From: Ignelater luminosus
Lineage: Eukaryota; Arthropoda; Insecta; Coleoptera; Elateridae
Assembly (NCBI GenBank): GCA_011009095.1
Contig: VTPC01003801.1
Location: 1 to 64,000, forward strand
Direction: 5' to 3'
DNA length: 64,000 nt
Below are positions 23,966 through 38,300 of the stretch, in pieces (the stretch's first letter is position 1; every line of letters starts with the position of its first letter). The notes under the pieces were generated by a model. The model saw nothing but the letters and a program-made list of their open reading frames with translations, made no database searches and had not been told where the DNA came from. The translations under genes and the position numbers were made by a program.

Positions 23966-26311
23966 TGCAAGGTTTCTAGTCTAGCTCATTTAGTTTTAAC
24001 TAGGATGCACGTTCAGTGTTCTACAGCTAATTTACACTGGTTACGCTATTTTAAATAATAGCAGATGACATTGAAAACGAATTTTAGAAAAGGATTTGAC
24101 CATAGGAATAATATTGTTGATAGTCTGATTTTGTAGAATTTCTAACAAATCAACTTTACCTTTAGAAAATTCTAAAAATTCTTCAAGAGTAGGACACTCT
24201 CCATTCTCCATTCATTCCCATCTTTATAGGTAACCCTATTAGGTCGTGAAAAACTATGTAGTAGATGATAATAGTAGCCCAAAGAACATCTTTATTTATT
24301 TTTAGACCTTCACGTACTGAAATACGCTTGGAAATACTATCTAAAAGGTTTCTGAATTGTATAGCTGATTCTTTATGGATTTGATCGAAATTGAAAATTG
24401 AATTAATATGATTGTTTACTAACAACTTTTTATTGTCGAATCGATTACGGAGTAATCTAAATTGCCTTCTATAAATTCGACATTGTCAATAATTCTTTTT
24501 GCATAACCTTCTAATGAAGCTCTTAGAAACTGAAATTGTTATTTAATGAAACATTGTTGTGTATAATAGACGCATAAATGTTGTTTTTCAATTCAATTCA
24601 TACCTTGCAGATTTGGAAGTTTCATTTTTGGCAGTAGAACTCCTTGCAAATTGAATTTCTTCAAAATCGTGTAGTCTTGTTCATGTTTTATTTTATTAAT
24701 TTCCAGTAAAGTTCTTAATGACTCCATCACTCCTACTCGTATGAATTTCTCGTTTTGCATGCACAAATCCCTATTAGGTCATTCGAAAACCAAGAACAAT
24801 TTATATGGTCGAAATTTTAAGCCCACATTTTAACCTTTTAGGTTGAAAACTATTCTATAAATATATTGATTATGTAATTTCTATAATTAATTGATTATTA
24901 CGTATAGTAAATGTTTTAGTTTCGGCAAAAACTTCCACGTTCTTATTAGAAAGGAAAAAAAGGAATTCTTTAACTTTAATAACAGTAATTGAACGGGTTG
25001 AAATTTTAAACCCACATTTAACCTTTTCGTTAAAAAAAATCTGGGCCATATATCTACTACAACATATTTAGCCTTACAATTAGTAAATTGGTCTTGTAAT
25101 TTTGTATAGTTAGCGTAGGAGCTTTTATCCCTTTTCTATTAATCAATTCTTATTATTTATTTCCATATCAGTTACAAATTTAAAAAAGATATTAATTTCT
25201 AACTTTCACATGTCAAAATATAGTTAAATACACCGTTTTCTATGAAAGACAATAATCATCAAGAACTATTTTCGGTTATTGAGGTTAAAATGCAAAACCA
25301 CAATTATCTCATTTTATACACAACAAAACCGCATACAACACTGTCTCGAGTGAGCTATTCTTAGAAAATTACGATAAGAATAAGAAAATACTCAATTTAC
25401 TGGTTTATACTAACAAGAAGACATGCACGTATTGCGTAATAACAATCGTCAGGCCAGGGCCAACTGTTTTAAGCGTGCAAATCCTTACCTTATTTGGATG
25501 TACCATAAATGGATAAATAGGCCAGTATTGCATCAATATTTATGATTTTCTGTACAACTATGCAGTAAACACATGCTGTTTCAAGGAATCACATTCATTC
25601 GTCATTATTGATGACCTTTTTAATGTACATAGCACTTTATTAAAGGCACAACAGAACTGTTTAAATTTGTTTACTTCATAAAAATTAAGAAAGATAAATA
25701 AAATAGAAGAAAGTAAAGTTGTGTAAAGTGCTGATTCCCAGTAAGGACATCTGACTGGTCCCAATTTACATTTTCCCATTATGGTTATATTAGTGCTGTT
25801 TGTCAATGCTTTGTATTAACCTAAATTGCCCTTTAATCGTGGCAGCTGCTTGTTATTCTTGACTTGCATATTATTTTGCACATTGAAGTCGAAATTCTTT
25901 AATAAGAGAGAAATGTCCTATTTAATTTGCTCGAATTATTTTGTCATCAATAATAATAATAATAAGATGTATGCACGTCTTTAAAACACTAAAGTGGCCT
26001 GGTTGCATTTTAGAATAATAAGACTTTCCCTTTTTTTTTCAAAGAAACATTTATTGTAGTACTATTTTTATTTAACCAAAAGTACCAGGCGCCAAATAAT
26101 CTGAAATGTAAGTATGCGGATCATTACTCTTCAATCTCTAATCAATCACCGCCGCATACCATTAATAAAACGTTTTATTACATTACGTAGTGGTCAAACG
26201 AAAATTCAACAGTTACGATAAAAATAAAAAACGAAATAGTTCGTATTGAATTGCAATTTTCTTTTTTCTTTCAAATGCGAACATCTCATTGAATTTTAGC
26301 TTCAATTACAG
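23966..26311. other. Spacer upstream of the smoothelin-like coding start
   Basis: AT-rich, no recognised coding sequence. A block near 24811-24840 (gaaattttaagcccacattt) recurs diverged at 25000-25030, 189 bp away. A short (AAT)n run is near 25949-25965. Because the first coding exon begins just after a plausible 3' splice site at 26310-26311, the gene's promoter and non-coding 5' exon probably lie somewhere in this spacer or further left, but they could not be placed. Confidence 0.45.
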
Positions 26312-26332
26312 GTTTTAAAAGTTTAAAAGGCC

Positions 26333-26395
26333 ATGTCGGCCGAAACGTCAGGCGAAGTCTCCCGCATACAGGACGAAGATGTCCTACGAAAAATG
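26333..26395 (+). CDS. Smoothelin-like gene, first coding exon (21 codons)
   Basis: The exon reads MSAETSGEVSRIQDEDVLRK plus a final Met, then the donor G|GTAAAT. It is preceded by a 3' splice site (ttcaattacag, ending 26311), so the transcript exon probably starts at 26312 with a 21-nt leader. The ATG context (ggccATGt) is acceptable. It ends in phase 0 and joins the exon at 33697, where the sequence WQDTEDFGKKKEIRSHMYK continues the same smoothelin-type helix. The fit of sequence, phase and splice sites is the main evidence, since 63 nt is too short to stand alone. The intron that follows is 7.3 kb and holds two LINEs. Confidence 0.82.
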
Positions 26396-29300
26396 GTAAA
26401 TTGATTCGACTTGCTTTTTGGGTGGATTAGTTATATTGGTGAATTATGTGTTACACCAAAGCATGTGTGATCAAATAGCCTGATAGTAATTTTCAAATCT
26501 TTAAATGTTATTAAGAAATTTCTTATCTAGTTTGTCGTCAGCAAAAATGTAGGTTTGTATTTCTAATAAAGTAAATTAGAAATGCGACACAAATATTACT
26601 TGGTCACTCAGTTTTTTTTGTACACACAATATATGGAGAGCGTTCGTAAAATACATTGACAATTTTCACAAAATAGTATGCATTAGACGTTAGAAATTAT
26701 TTTGGTAATATCCTTCTTTTTACTTATGGACTTAAATCAAAGATTTTAAGACTTTCAGACCTGGAGTCCCTCAAGGGATTCTTATAAGTTCAGTTCTCTC
26801 TAACAAAATTCAAGAAGACTGCAAATTATTTGGTCAGAAGATCTGATAGAAGGTTAACGAAGTCTTCTCACTCACGACATCAAAAAGCAACATAGCCTTG
26901 AAGCCATTAGCTCAGATAATATCTTATTTTCCAATTGCAATTGGTCCCACGTACAAAAGGGGCTATCATATTCAGTGCTTCAAGGCATTTAAAGAACACA
27001 AGTGTTAAGAAGCAGGACAGACAAACAGCTTTTTCAAGTCAAGAAGAGGCCAGAATTGTGACGAAATGTACAAAATGAGATTATTCCATGGAATAACTTT
27101 CATGCAAGGTTATTTAGATTTCAAAGAAAAGGTGAAAGTAAAATTTAATAATAATAGTATTGAAGAAAGGTTTAACCAAAACATTAAACGGTATATGGCA
27201 GATGTTTTCCTTTTTTGATAATTTAGAGAAACGCCGTAGAACAGACTCAACGTTTTGTTCTCGAGAAACACCGCCAGGTTCAGGGAAGAACGTTGGTTGC
27301 AGAGATGGAGGTAGGTTCCATCCGTTCTATCTTCCAAACCGCCGCCCCCGGACATCATTGCTCCCATCTGACTGAAAGAAACGACGGCCACCATTTCCTC
27401 TGGCCCAGGGCCAGGCAAAAACACCATCACCAGAAGGGCTGTGCACTACAAGCTTCCGACCTATCTTATCGCCCTCCTAAACGTAATCGGTAAGATCTTT
27501 GCGAAAACCCTCACAGCTCAACTCGCAGAATTTCTTTCTGATAATAATCTTATCCCTAATAACCAGTTCGATTTTTGAACAGGATGATCAATTTCAGATC
27601 TTATTTTCGGCCTACACTTCGACGCCAGAAATGCAATCAACTCCGGCCACTGCGTCATTGCCACATTTCCAGACATTGAACGCACCTTTGATAAAGTTTA
27701 ACAAGAACGATTTCTTCTAAAACTCATTCGTGCCAACGTTAACAAACAGCTTTCTGTCTCATCGTCAACATAAAGTTCGAGTAAATCAAAACCTCTCTAA
27801 AGCGGTCACCTCGCTTGCAACAGTTCCAGAGTCACGATATCCCTGTTCTAGTAGGTGAATGACACCTTTCTTTGGTTGTCTGCCATCGGTTCGAGAATCC
27901 TCTCCCGGAAGCTTGTCCAGCTGGAAATTTAGCTCCAATGGTGGAGAGTCAACCTTTATCCAAACAAAATTTCTCACAAGCCCCACGACTCAAACAGAAT
28001 AATATCCGCTTGGATCTCTGGGATTCTTCCCTCGAGCTTTCCCCTCTGGTTAAATATCTAGGGATTGCATTTTCATCCATCCTTAAGTGGTCGGATGAGA
28101 CGCGGCGCTGCCTGAAACTAATTCAGTAGCGTAGCGGCCTCTAGGGTGCCACCCACGTACTTTACACTTGTAAGATCTTTGTTAGGTCAATCATCAATTA
28201 CAGATTCACCTGTTTTTCTACTGTCGCTAGCAAGGAGAAGGTCGTCTGTAGGAGGGTTCTCGTCCTGGACTATCTTCACTTTTCCAGTGATGTCTGCGGC
28301 CTCGCCGGAATTCCTCCGATAGATGCGCGCTTTGAATTTCTCAGGAGCCTCTGCATCACGAAAGTCATCTATCAAAACAGAGCATACACCCTTGAGCTCC
28401 CCCGTTGCCCCATGTCAAAATGAAATACCCACCTACCAAATTTCTACAAAACACAGAGGATCTTCCCCTTGATCTCCAGGATTCTTAGATTCTACATCTT
28501 TGATCTATCGATAATTCCCATATGCTCCATCCACTCTCATTTAACTTAGATACGTCCTAATTCAAATTGTCACCAGCCTCTCAATAAATTCTATCACTTA
28601 CAACTATGGAAGTAAATCCACCATTCCCGGCTCTGCACTTTCATGGCCGATAAACTCCCGAGGGTGATCTCGTGCTGCCATCCAGACGAGACCTGTTGTT
28701 TCTTCTTCTTTTGCCTCATTTTATCGAGCTGATTCCTCATCATCGAGAAGATCAGAATAACATCAAGAACCCAACCTCAGGTTCACCAAAGGCATGCTTC
28801 GGACAATTTAAGCAAACTTCCTTGCGTGGGCGCTGCCGTCTCCTTTTCTCCCAGTAACATCATCAACTATCATAAAACCAAGTTGAGTAATGACCCATAG
28901 TGATCAAAAATAATTGCAAATACCCCGAAAGGGTCAAGAACGGAGCTCTATCAACTGTCTCAGTTGTGTTTGCAGATTCTACTGATGGAACTACGTTACC
29001 CTGCTATGTCGTATATATATATATATAAATTCAAAAATAGAGAGCATCCAGAGAGAAAAGAAGAAAAACAACCTTATTATAACCGGAATTAACCAGGAGT
29101 CGGATAATAATATTGGCTTGAAACACATAATGGATGATTTTGTTAGAGTAACACTAAGGGTAGACAAAAATCAGAAAGAATAGGGAATAAAACATGCATG
29201 ATTGAAATGGAAGATTGGGAAGAAAAGCTGAAAATATTAAAGGCTAAAAGCACTTTTAAAAATGTCAAAGAATGACCTAACTAATATGGAAAAAGAGACT

Positions 29301-32300
29301 CAAAAGTTAATAAGAGAAAGAGAAAAGGACGAGATAATAAAACGTTACAATAAAAAAATAGGCTACAAAAAGCTGAAGATGAATGATGAAGAATGGGAAT
29401 GAAACGAAGAGAGAAACCGACTGACAAAGATAGAACCCATAAATAAAAAAGCAAAAAACTGACAGATAGAGAGAAAAAGGAGGAAGCGCAGGTAGAGACT
29501 AAGGCAAGGGAAAAGGAAAAGCGAAGGGTAAATAATATATGGAGAATAGGCACCCGGAGTATCAGGAGAATAAATGGGAAAGAGGAGAAACTGGCTGAAG
29601 AATTCGAAAAGACAAATATGAATCTGCTAACCATAACAGAAACTAAGAAGAAGGGAACCCGATGCAAAAAAATCGATGGAGAACATATCTTAATTTATAG
29701 CGGCATAGAAAAAAATTAAAGAGCGAGAGCAGGAGTAGCTTGTCTTATAAGAAGAGGAAAGGCGCGTCATATAAAAGAGTGAAAAACGATTTTGTAAAGA
29801 ATGTTAAGAATAGAATATAAAGTTAACCCAAACAAGATCTACTCCGTACTGGTGGTATATGGGCCAAATGAAGGTGCGATTAAACAAAAAATAGAAGATT
29901 TCTGGAATGACCTGCAAGAAGAACTTGATACAAAGGTAGGATCAGCCATTATTATAGGAGACCTTAACGGAACAGTCGGTAACGACCCGAGCACTTCGGA
30001 AGGGACTGTAGGAAAACATGGAGAAACCGCTACGAACAGTAATGGCTAAAAAGCAACGAATTTTGCCTCCTGAACGGCATAATAGTGGGAAACACACGGT
30101 ACAAACACAAAGATATTCATAAATATACTCGAGAAGGAGCAAAAATAAAAGATCAGTTATTGACCTAGTAATAAAAATAGAAAAAAGGGAGAAACAAAAA
30201 CTAATGGGTGTAAGAGAGAAAACGGGAAACCGAGATCGAAAGTGACCACTACTTAGTAAAAACAGTTCAAACAAGAAATTGCTGATAAAAGCCAAAAAAA
30301 GAGAAAACTAGACTTTGTAAAAATTAAGGCACGTAGATTAAAAGAATAAGCAATCAAAAGAATATACCAAAAAGAAACAAGATAGGAAATTGGCTCTAAA
30401 CGAACAAGAAATGGAAATATGGGAGTGGAAGACCTGTGGATAACTTTTAAAGGAACTCTGTTACAGACAGCAACGGAATTATGTGGAGTGAGTAAAAATA
30501 CAAACGAAAAGAAACAGACTCCATAGTGGAACCAGGAAATAAAGCAGGAAGTCAAAAAGAAAAAACCCCATGGAAGATATATCTGAAGACTGCCAAAAAA
30601 TGGATACGCATATGAGGCATATAAAATGTAAAGAGAGTAAGTCAAATACATAGTAAGAGAGGCCAAATCAAGAAAATTGGAAGAATTTGATAAAAAGATA
30701 GACGAAAACGCAAATGGGAACTCCAAACTCCTATACAGAACTCTAGGAAATCTGAGAAACGAAAGGAAAAACCCACTATGGGTCTTAAAAGTAAAGATAG
30801 AGGTACACTATCGGAGAACAGCAAGACATTAACTAAATGACAAGAATATTACATAGACTCCTTAGAATCCAAGGACGAACAAAAAGACAAAACCGGTAAC
30901 AATGAGAAAGAACTCGGAACAAATGAAAAATCTGAAGAAACGGAACGAGAAGAGATTAAAATGAAGAGGTGGAAACAGCAATAAATAAAATTAAAATAGG
31001 GAATTCCGCTGGAATAGATAATATAAGACCAGAGATGATAAAATATCTAGGAAGAGAAGGGAAGAAGCTTCTGCACAAGATCATTTCAAGGGTACGGAAT
31101 ACACAAGAATTACCAGAAGACTGGAAAACTGCAATAATTGTGCCTATTTATAAAAAGGGAGATATCATGAAGTGCAACAATTACAGAGGAATCTCCCCAC
31201 TATGTGTAACATACAAAATGCTAGAAAGAATCATCGAAGTAAGGCTGAGAAGTAAACTAGAACTCCTTGACACCCAAGCAGGCTTTCAAGCCGAGAGATT
31301 CGCGCAGGACTGAGATTTATATTGATACAGATATCAGAAAAAATAATGAGGACAAACAGAAAAATATACATATGTGCAATTGATTTAGAGAAAGCATTTG
31401 ACAGTGTCCCGAGAAAGAAAATCTGGGAAGCCTAAAGAAAGAAGAAAGTCGACGAAAAAATAATACAAGTGATTACTAGCCTATACAATGAAACTCTAAA
31501 TGTAGTACAAATTGGAGGACTACAACACAGAAGTTCAAAACAGAAAAAGGAGTCAGACAAGGTGGCATACTCAGCCCCACGCTGTTCATAACGTTACTGG
31601 ATCAACTAGCACGCAAAGTCAAAAACAAACATAAGGGGACACATCTAGGATACAGAAACTTAAGACCAATCTACATAAATGAATTATTAACGTATGCGGA
31701 CGACCTGGTGTTAATTGCAAACACAAAAGAAGAAGTGAAAAACAAAATAACAGCTTGGCATGAGGTTTTAGTGGATCTTAATCTAAAAATGAATGTACAG
31801 AAATCAGAGACAATGTGTATAGGAAGAGAGGCCAAAGAAGTAGAAATAGTGTGCGAAGATGAAATGTTACATAGGACAAATTACATAAAATACCTAGGTT
31901 CAATAATAGAAACGGTAGGAGGCCTAGAGAGAGATATAAACAACAGAATCGCCAACACAAATAAAATTTATAGAGCGTTATACAGCGGGCTGCTTCAACA
32001 AAAAAGAAATTAGTAAAAGAACAAAGACAAGAATACTCGTATATAAAACAATTTTGACCCCCACACTCATGTACGGATGCGAATCTTCGATGCTAACGAA
32101 TAAACTAGAGAGCAAAATTCGAGCATGTGAAATAAAAATTCTGAAAAAGATAGAAGGAGTGACAAGGGAAGATATAATATTAAGAAACGAATAAATAAGC
32201 AGAAGACTTGCAATGCGGAGCATCACAGATAAAATAGCAACTCAACAACTCAGGCGGTTTGGACACGTGACGGAAATGGGGAGAGAACAGGGCAGCAAAC

Positions 32301-35300
32301 ATTGTGTGGGAAACAAAATTGGAAGGGAAAAATGGCAGAGGAAGACCCTATGTAAAAAATCTTCATTTAGATAAATCGTGTTTTTTGATACTATCGAGAT
32401 AAATATTCACAAAGACATCGTAGTCAACAACAGTCTAGTTCGAGCTATCAAAGTAAATCATATCCATTAGGTAGCTTGCTTTTTTGACTTTTTAGTATCA
32501 TAGTTAATGCAGAGCAAAGCAATTGCCATTAAGGACTATAAAGCCTCTTCAACTATTAACAGTGCATTCGCAAAATAAGTATTTAGGTGAGAAGAAGAAA
32601 TTAACGAACTGAGAGAGTAAAAACTCAAAGAACGGTAGAAGGATTTACCTCACGAGTAAGGTTACTTAGCAAAACTAGATAGTTACTATCTCTCAACTCC
32701 TAGGAAATATTCACAACAGTTTTTAGTCGTCCAAAGAAGTTTAAAAGTTTTGGTCAACATTAACAAAACGTATCTGACTGAGTTGTGGAAACATTTTAGT
32801 TGATTTTCCTTTCCTCATTAAGACATTAAACCAGTTCTTGAATTTCCTTCAAAATGACTCAAGTTTTAACTAACGAGTACTGAGTATACCCTATATAAAA
32901 TGAGGTATGAATCCGGATTCGGATCATTTATTGTTTTTCTTCCATTCAATTTTATAAACTTTTTCTCTTGCTTTTCAGAAGAACACATTTTGTCTTTATT
33001 TGTTTTTGTACAGTTGTTTATAAGATTCCATCGAGTGGAATAATAATTATATACCTTATAGGATTTTCTATCTACAACCAGATTTAGGAACTGGAAAGTA
33101 ACTCTTTTAATAATTAAAGGAGAAACTGGGGTTAATTTTTTTTAATTAGTTAAAAAAGTTACTTCCCAGTTTCTCTTGAAGTTGTTGGCGAGTTACAGCA
33201 AGCTTTTTATACAGACAGGAGCAGACACAAGCAAAATATCTATGCAGTGCATTTAGTTTTTAATTAGTTCGCAGTCGAAACGAATTGTCAATGTAAGTTA
33301 CAAACGTATAATTTGATAATTACTGAGAGAAATAAAAAATGGCAATTATATTAAAAACACAAGCGTGTAACAGCATGGGCGGGTATAATTATTATATGTA
33401 CCACTTGGGAGATGTAATAACTGCTTTTGAATTAGGAAAAGAATTAAATCAATTAGTACAAACAAAATAATTACACTGAAACATCGATTTGCACATTTTA
33501 TCCTTTTGTATTAGATATAAATAACAATGAAACTAAATAATAATACCTAATAGTTCCTGTATACGTTGTAAATATTGTACATACAACAATACTAATATGG
33601 TAACTGATTTTAACCATTCATTATTAACACTAACTCTAAAACAGGATAAATAAATTTTTTAAATTTCGAAATAATTTTGTTTCTCTTTGTTATTAGTGGC
33701 AAGACACGGAAGATTTTGGCAAAAAGAAGGAAATTCGCTCTCACATGTATAAACTACGCGAAGAACGGCTTCGCAATTTCTACAGCAGTGCCACCGATTC
33801 ATCTAATAGCGAAATACATCGAACCCAAAGTACTCCCGGTCTGCACGATAAAACCGTCAAAGAAGGAAACGGCCCTACTCACGCTGACTCTCTAGCTGAT
33901 CACAGCTTCCTGAGCCTTAAAAGCAAAGAAATTCGAGATTCCGAGTCTCCAACTAGAGAAATGCATTATAGAGTAACCGGTAAGACTATTATTATTATTA
34001 TTATTATTATCATTATCATCAATTTTTTCCTGAATAATATTATCACACACTTGTTTCCTTATTTCAGCTGATAGAGCACGCTCTGGTGATCAAGGATGGC
34101 AGGTAGTAGAGAAGAACGAGTCCAGTCCGGATGGAAAAACACACTCGACTAGCAGAGTTGCTACCACATCTGGAAGCGATAAAATCGATGGTGGCGTTGC
34201 GAATTATGCCGCTAAATGCGAACAGAAATCTTCTGTATACAGCGATGGCGATGCAAATAATTTTACCAAATCTGTTGCGGCCAGTTCTAAGAATGTTATA
34301 CATCAAGAAGCAAAGGGTGGAGATGATAATAGTAATTTCCAATCGTTTTCTACTAGTACCAGTAGTTCATCTAAAGTTGTTACTCATCAGCAATCGAAAT
34401 CTGGAGACGTTACTGATTTCAAAGCTTTACCATCAGGTGAAGATACCAGTACTTCTATAGTTCGCAGGACTTACACTACTGATGTTCCTCCAGAACTCAA
34501 GAAAAGTCCTAATTATATTGACGGTAACACTAAAGTGACTACTGAGACACGTACATTACCAGATGGTACTAAAGTTACAACGACTAGATATGAAACTAAG
34601 GGTGCGAAAACAATTTCTACGTCATCGACAGATCAACAAACTAGCAGTAAACAGTTTGTCTCTGAGCAAAAATCTTCAAGTGTTAAAAGCACTTCTAGCA
34701 AGTCAGAAGTTCACAGCAGCAACAGAATGATTCAAGATAGCAGAGATAGATTTGATGATACAGATCGAAACAGGATCGAGATTATCAGACAGATTCCTGA
34801 TACAAGGGATAATGTTGAAAGGACTATAACAACTCAAATTGTTAGATCTACTGATGATGATATTAATAAGAACGTTTCTCAGAATTACAGTAAGACAACT
34901 TCCAGTACTGTAAATATCCAGAAAAGTCACAAAACAAGCGATTCTAAAAATATAGAAGTCAATGTAGAAAGCGATCGTGTAATCAAAGCGCATGATGTGA
35001 GGAAAGATACGATAGTCCGACAAAATGATACAGTTCCTGATAGCACTCCAGATGATGTACGCATTATAAAAGTTATTCGAGAAACTGAATACTTACCCCG
35101 AGGAAGACATCCTGATCAGGAGCATACACCGAAAGATCAGCAAATAAGCACGAGTACTGTACGTCAAGAAATTGTCAAGACTGCAGATACAAAATCAACA
35201 CGGGACGTTCGTGGTAATACTGAAAACCTTGTTCGGGAAAAGGTACATACCATCTCTAGACAACCTGATGTTGAGCCTTCTCCAAAAGAACAACACACAA

Positions 35301-38300
35301 CTACGACTACAGTTCATAAAGAGGTGGTAACACGAGGTGGTACTGTCAAAACTCAAGATGTTAGAGATACCGTTCAGGATAATGTTTGTACTACAAGGGT
35401 TGTTCAAAGAAACGAATACAGCCCGAGGGATGTGGACGAGCCAAAAAGTATCCAACCTCGTGACGAACATCAAAAAATTATTACCACCCAAAAAGAAGTT
35501 ATTACTACAAAAACATCAGAAAGCAAGCCCACTACTCAAGATGATGTCTACATTACAAAAATAATCAGAGAGAAGGAGTACCTACCAAGGGATGACACAC
35601 CAGGAGATCGCACACCAAGACAACAGACGCCTGCTTATGGCACACCAGGAGATCGTACACCAAGAGAGCAAACACCTGGTTATGGCAAACCAGAAGATCG
35701 TACACCAAAAGGACAAACACCTGCTTATGACACACCAGGAGATCATACACCAAGAGAGCAAACTCCTGCTTATGGCACACCAGGAGATCGTACACCAAGA
35801 GAGCAAACACCTGGTTATGGCAAACCAGGAGATCGTACACCAAAAGGACAAACACCTGCTTATGGTACACCAGGAGATCATACACCAAGAGAGCAAACTC
35901 CTGCTTATGGCACACCAGGTGATCGCACACCAAGGGGACAAACTCCTGGTGACCGTACGCCTGCTGCAAGCACTCCTGGAGATCGCACCCCGGTTAGTCG
36001 CACTCCAGGCGATCGCACACCTGCCGTTCAAGAAATTGTTTGTCATTTAATCCCACATCAAGAACGTCCAAAAGACTACAAACCAGAAAGTCAGCAACCA
36101 AGTACTCAAGATTCCTACACTACAAAGACAACCACAACTACAATTACCACTCATGTAGACAAAGTTGATAATAATAAGAAAATTCCTACTGACGATTTTA
36201 CCCCCAATCAAAAAGAGCCATCGCCTCAATACGAAGTTCCTGAAAGGCGTCAGCCGATTAAACCAGGAAAATCAGAATTAGATAAGAAACCAACTCCAAC
36301 CGATGGTCAATATCAAACAACTTACAGAACCGATTATGTGAACAGACGTATTAGTGTAGAAGTTAGCCCTACTCATGATGCATTTGCAAGATCATTAAGA
36401 GCTATAAGTCCAGATCGCGAGAAAAAGAGAGGAAGTACTCGCAGTTTGAAATCAAGTACTTCTTCACTTCGCAGTAGCACAAGCCCAGAAAAATACCCTA
36501 CAGACAGGCGTCAACCCGGAAGGGTCTCTCCTGATCGTAAACCAGGTACAGACTACCGAGGACCATCTCCTACAAAAAGGACAACTCCAGATAAATTTAC
36601 TAGTTCTGAGACTATAACAAAGATAACAACCAGCCCTACCAGACGAACACCAAACAAACAATCTCCAAACGAGACAATTAACACAGATACTATAACCAGA
36701 AGACGTAAAGATGATAGTCATTCTACTATTACTTGCACGGTTACGCGATCTTCCCCAGAAAAGAAGCCAAATGTTCCAGATGAGCGTACTATAGATAGCA
36801 GCACCTTAACTAAACGTCCCAAAAATCGACCACGTTCAAGAAGCACTTCACCAACGAGCATTGCAAGCGATATTGAATTTGTTAAAAGCAATAGAATTAT
36901 TACAGATTTAGATGATGATACAGTTAATAGACCCGATGATAAAAGACCTACATCCTTAGATGTCATAACTACAACAACCAAAAAGGCCACTAGAAAAATT
37001 ACTGAAAGGTCTCCAACGTCACCATTATCGCCAGCGAAAGACAAACCTCAAGAGAAACCTCTTAAACGACGCGATACTTACGAAGAGAGGTGCCGCCAAA
37101 TATTGGGAATCACAGACAAAACTACCGTTACCGAAACGAAAAAGACAACAACAAAATCAAAATTAGAAGAAACACCACGAGCAACTAAAAAACCAACAAC
37201 ACAAGAACCTTCAAGACGTCCTAGCAAATCACCAGAAAAAACCCGCAGTCCCACTAAGGAGATTCAAGAATTCCCTTCACAGATTAGACGATCTCCTGAA
37301 AAACACCCTGCTGGTCATATTCCTGAAAAGCAGAAACCGACAAAAGAAGGACCTAAAATCCAGGAATTCCCTTCACAAATTGGAAAATCTCCAGAAAAGC
37401 AACCTTTGCAAAAACCAGCAGAAAAGATTCGCCCTTCGAAGGAAAAACCCGGTGTTCAAGAATTTCCATCTCAGATTAGAAAATCACCAGAAAAGAGCCC
37501 ACAGAAAGAACGGCCTGTGACAGAACAACCTTCTCAGGTCAAGAAGATTCCTTTACTTGACAAAGCTCCGGGTGCTGCTGATGAACCTTTATTCACAAAA
37601 AGATTTATCAGTACTTTATGTCGCGATGAGGAAATTGAAAGGTTCGACAGAACAGTACCTCAAGATGATGATGATGTTCCTATTGGAAGTCCAGATCAAC
37701 CTCATAGGACCGTCAAGAAAGATTCACCTGAAAAGGAATTAAACAGATATCCTAAAGAACCATCTGTAGTTAACAAAACATTTATCGATACCGAAAAGAT
37801 TGATACTGACATTACAATAAGTCAATACGAGAAAGATAGCAAATATCCTCGCAAACCGGATCGTACTTCCCCAGAACGATCTTATCCAGATCGGACTTCT
37901 CCAGGAAAACAAACTTATGATTCGGATACCCGCATTACTACGACTAAAGTGACGGAACGTACTGATTCAGATGTTATTCGTCGCAATAAAGTTACAGAGT
38001 ACGTGGATGATTATGAAACTCCTGATAAACAAAAACCATTAAGACCCGACCGTAGATCACCAACGCGTACTACTAAAGATGTAGAAACAACACGAAATGT
38101 GGATATCACAGAATATACTGATGAATATTGCAAGTATACCACCCCAGATAAGGACAAACCAACTAAAGGTCGTCCTGTCAAAGATAAACCAGAAAGGGAA
38201 TCACCAGAAAGGTTTGTTGGAACGACGGAATATACCGATGAATACATCACTAAAAAGACAACATCTAACCGTATTCCGATAGCAACAAAACCGTCCAGAC

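Larger units (their letters stand above)
29030..32370 (+). mobile_element. Second LINE in first coding intron, endonuclease plus RT, decayed
   Basis: Plus-strand order fits a near-complete non-LTR element. 29520-29690 has an endonuclease start (IGTRSIRRINGKEEKLAEEF, then LLTITETKKKG). 29801-30049 has SVLVVYGPNEGA and IIIGDLNGTVG, the AP-endonuclease blocks. 30969-31313 has the RT fingers (NSAGIDNIRPEMIKYLG, IIVPIYKKGD, NNYRGISPL). 31375-31410 has AIDLEKAFDSVPRKK, and 31690-31720 has the YADDLVLIANTKEE catalytic box. 31780-32013 has the thumb with YIKYLGSIIETVGGLERDIN. A tail near 32235-32290 reads LRRFGHVTEMGRE. Stops and shifts at several points make it inactive. It looks RTE/CR1-like; the clade is not certain. 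Confidence 0.88.

Noticed and set aside
27110..27430. Minus-strand 106-codon frame
   Set aside because: Overlaps the LINE read on the plus strand; no motif.
29281..32226. Minus-strand hydrophobic frames (e.g. 30253-30726, 29281-29667)
   Set aside because: Antisense of an A-rich LINE; Phe/Leu/Ser-rich translations of poly-purine coding strands mimic membrane proteins.
33745..33895. Met at 33745 as the start of the smoothelin-like protein
   Set aside because: Codons upstream in the same exon complete the module, and the exon at 26333 joins in phase.
34535..34537. Start of the long protein at 34535
   Set aside because: This codon is GTG inside an exon that is already open from the splice acceptor at 34067.
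35597..36031. CRISPR-like regular repeats
   Set aside because: The units are contiguous, in frame and coding, without unique spacers; the window is eukaryotic.
35565..36050. Several 130-155 codon frames on both strands over the TPGDRTP array
   Set aside because: They are periodic shadows of a 45-nt repeat whose length is a multiple of three, so every frame stays open.
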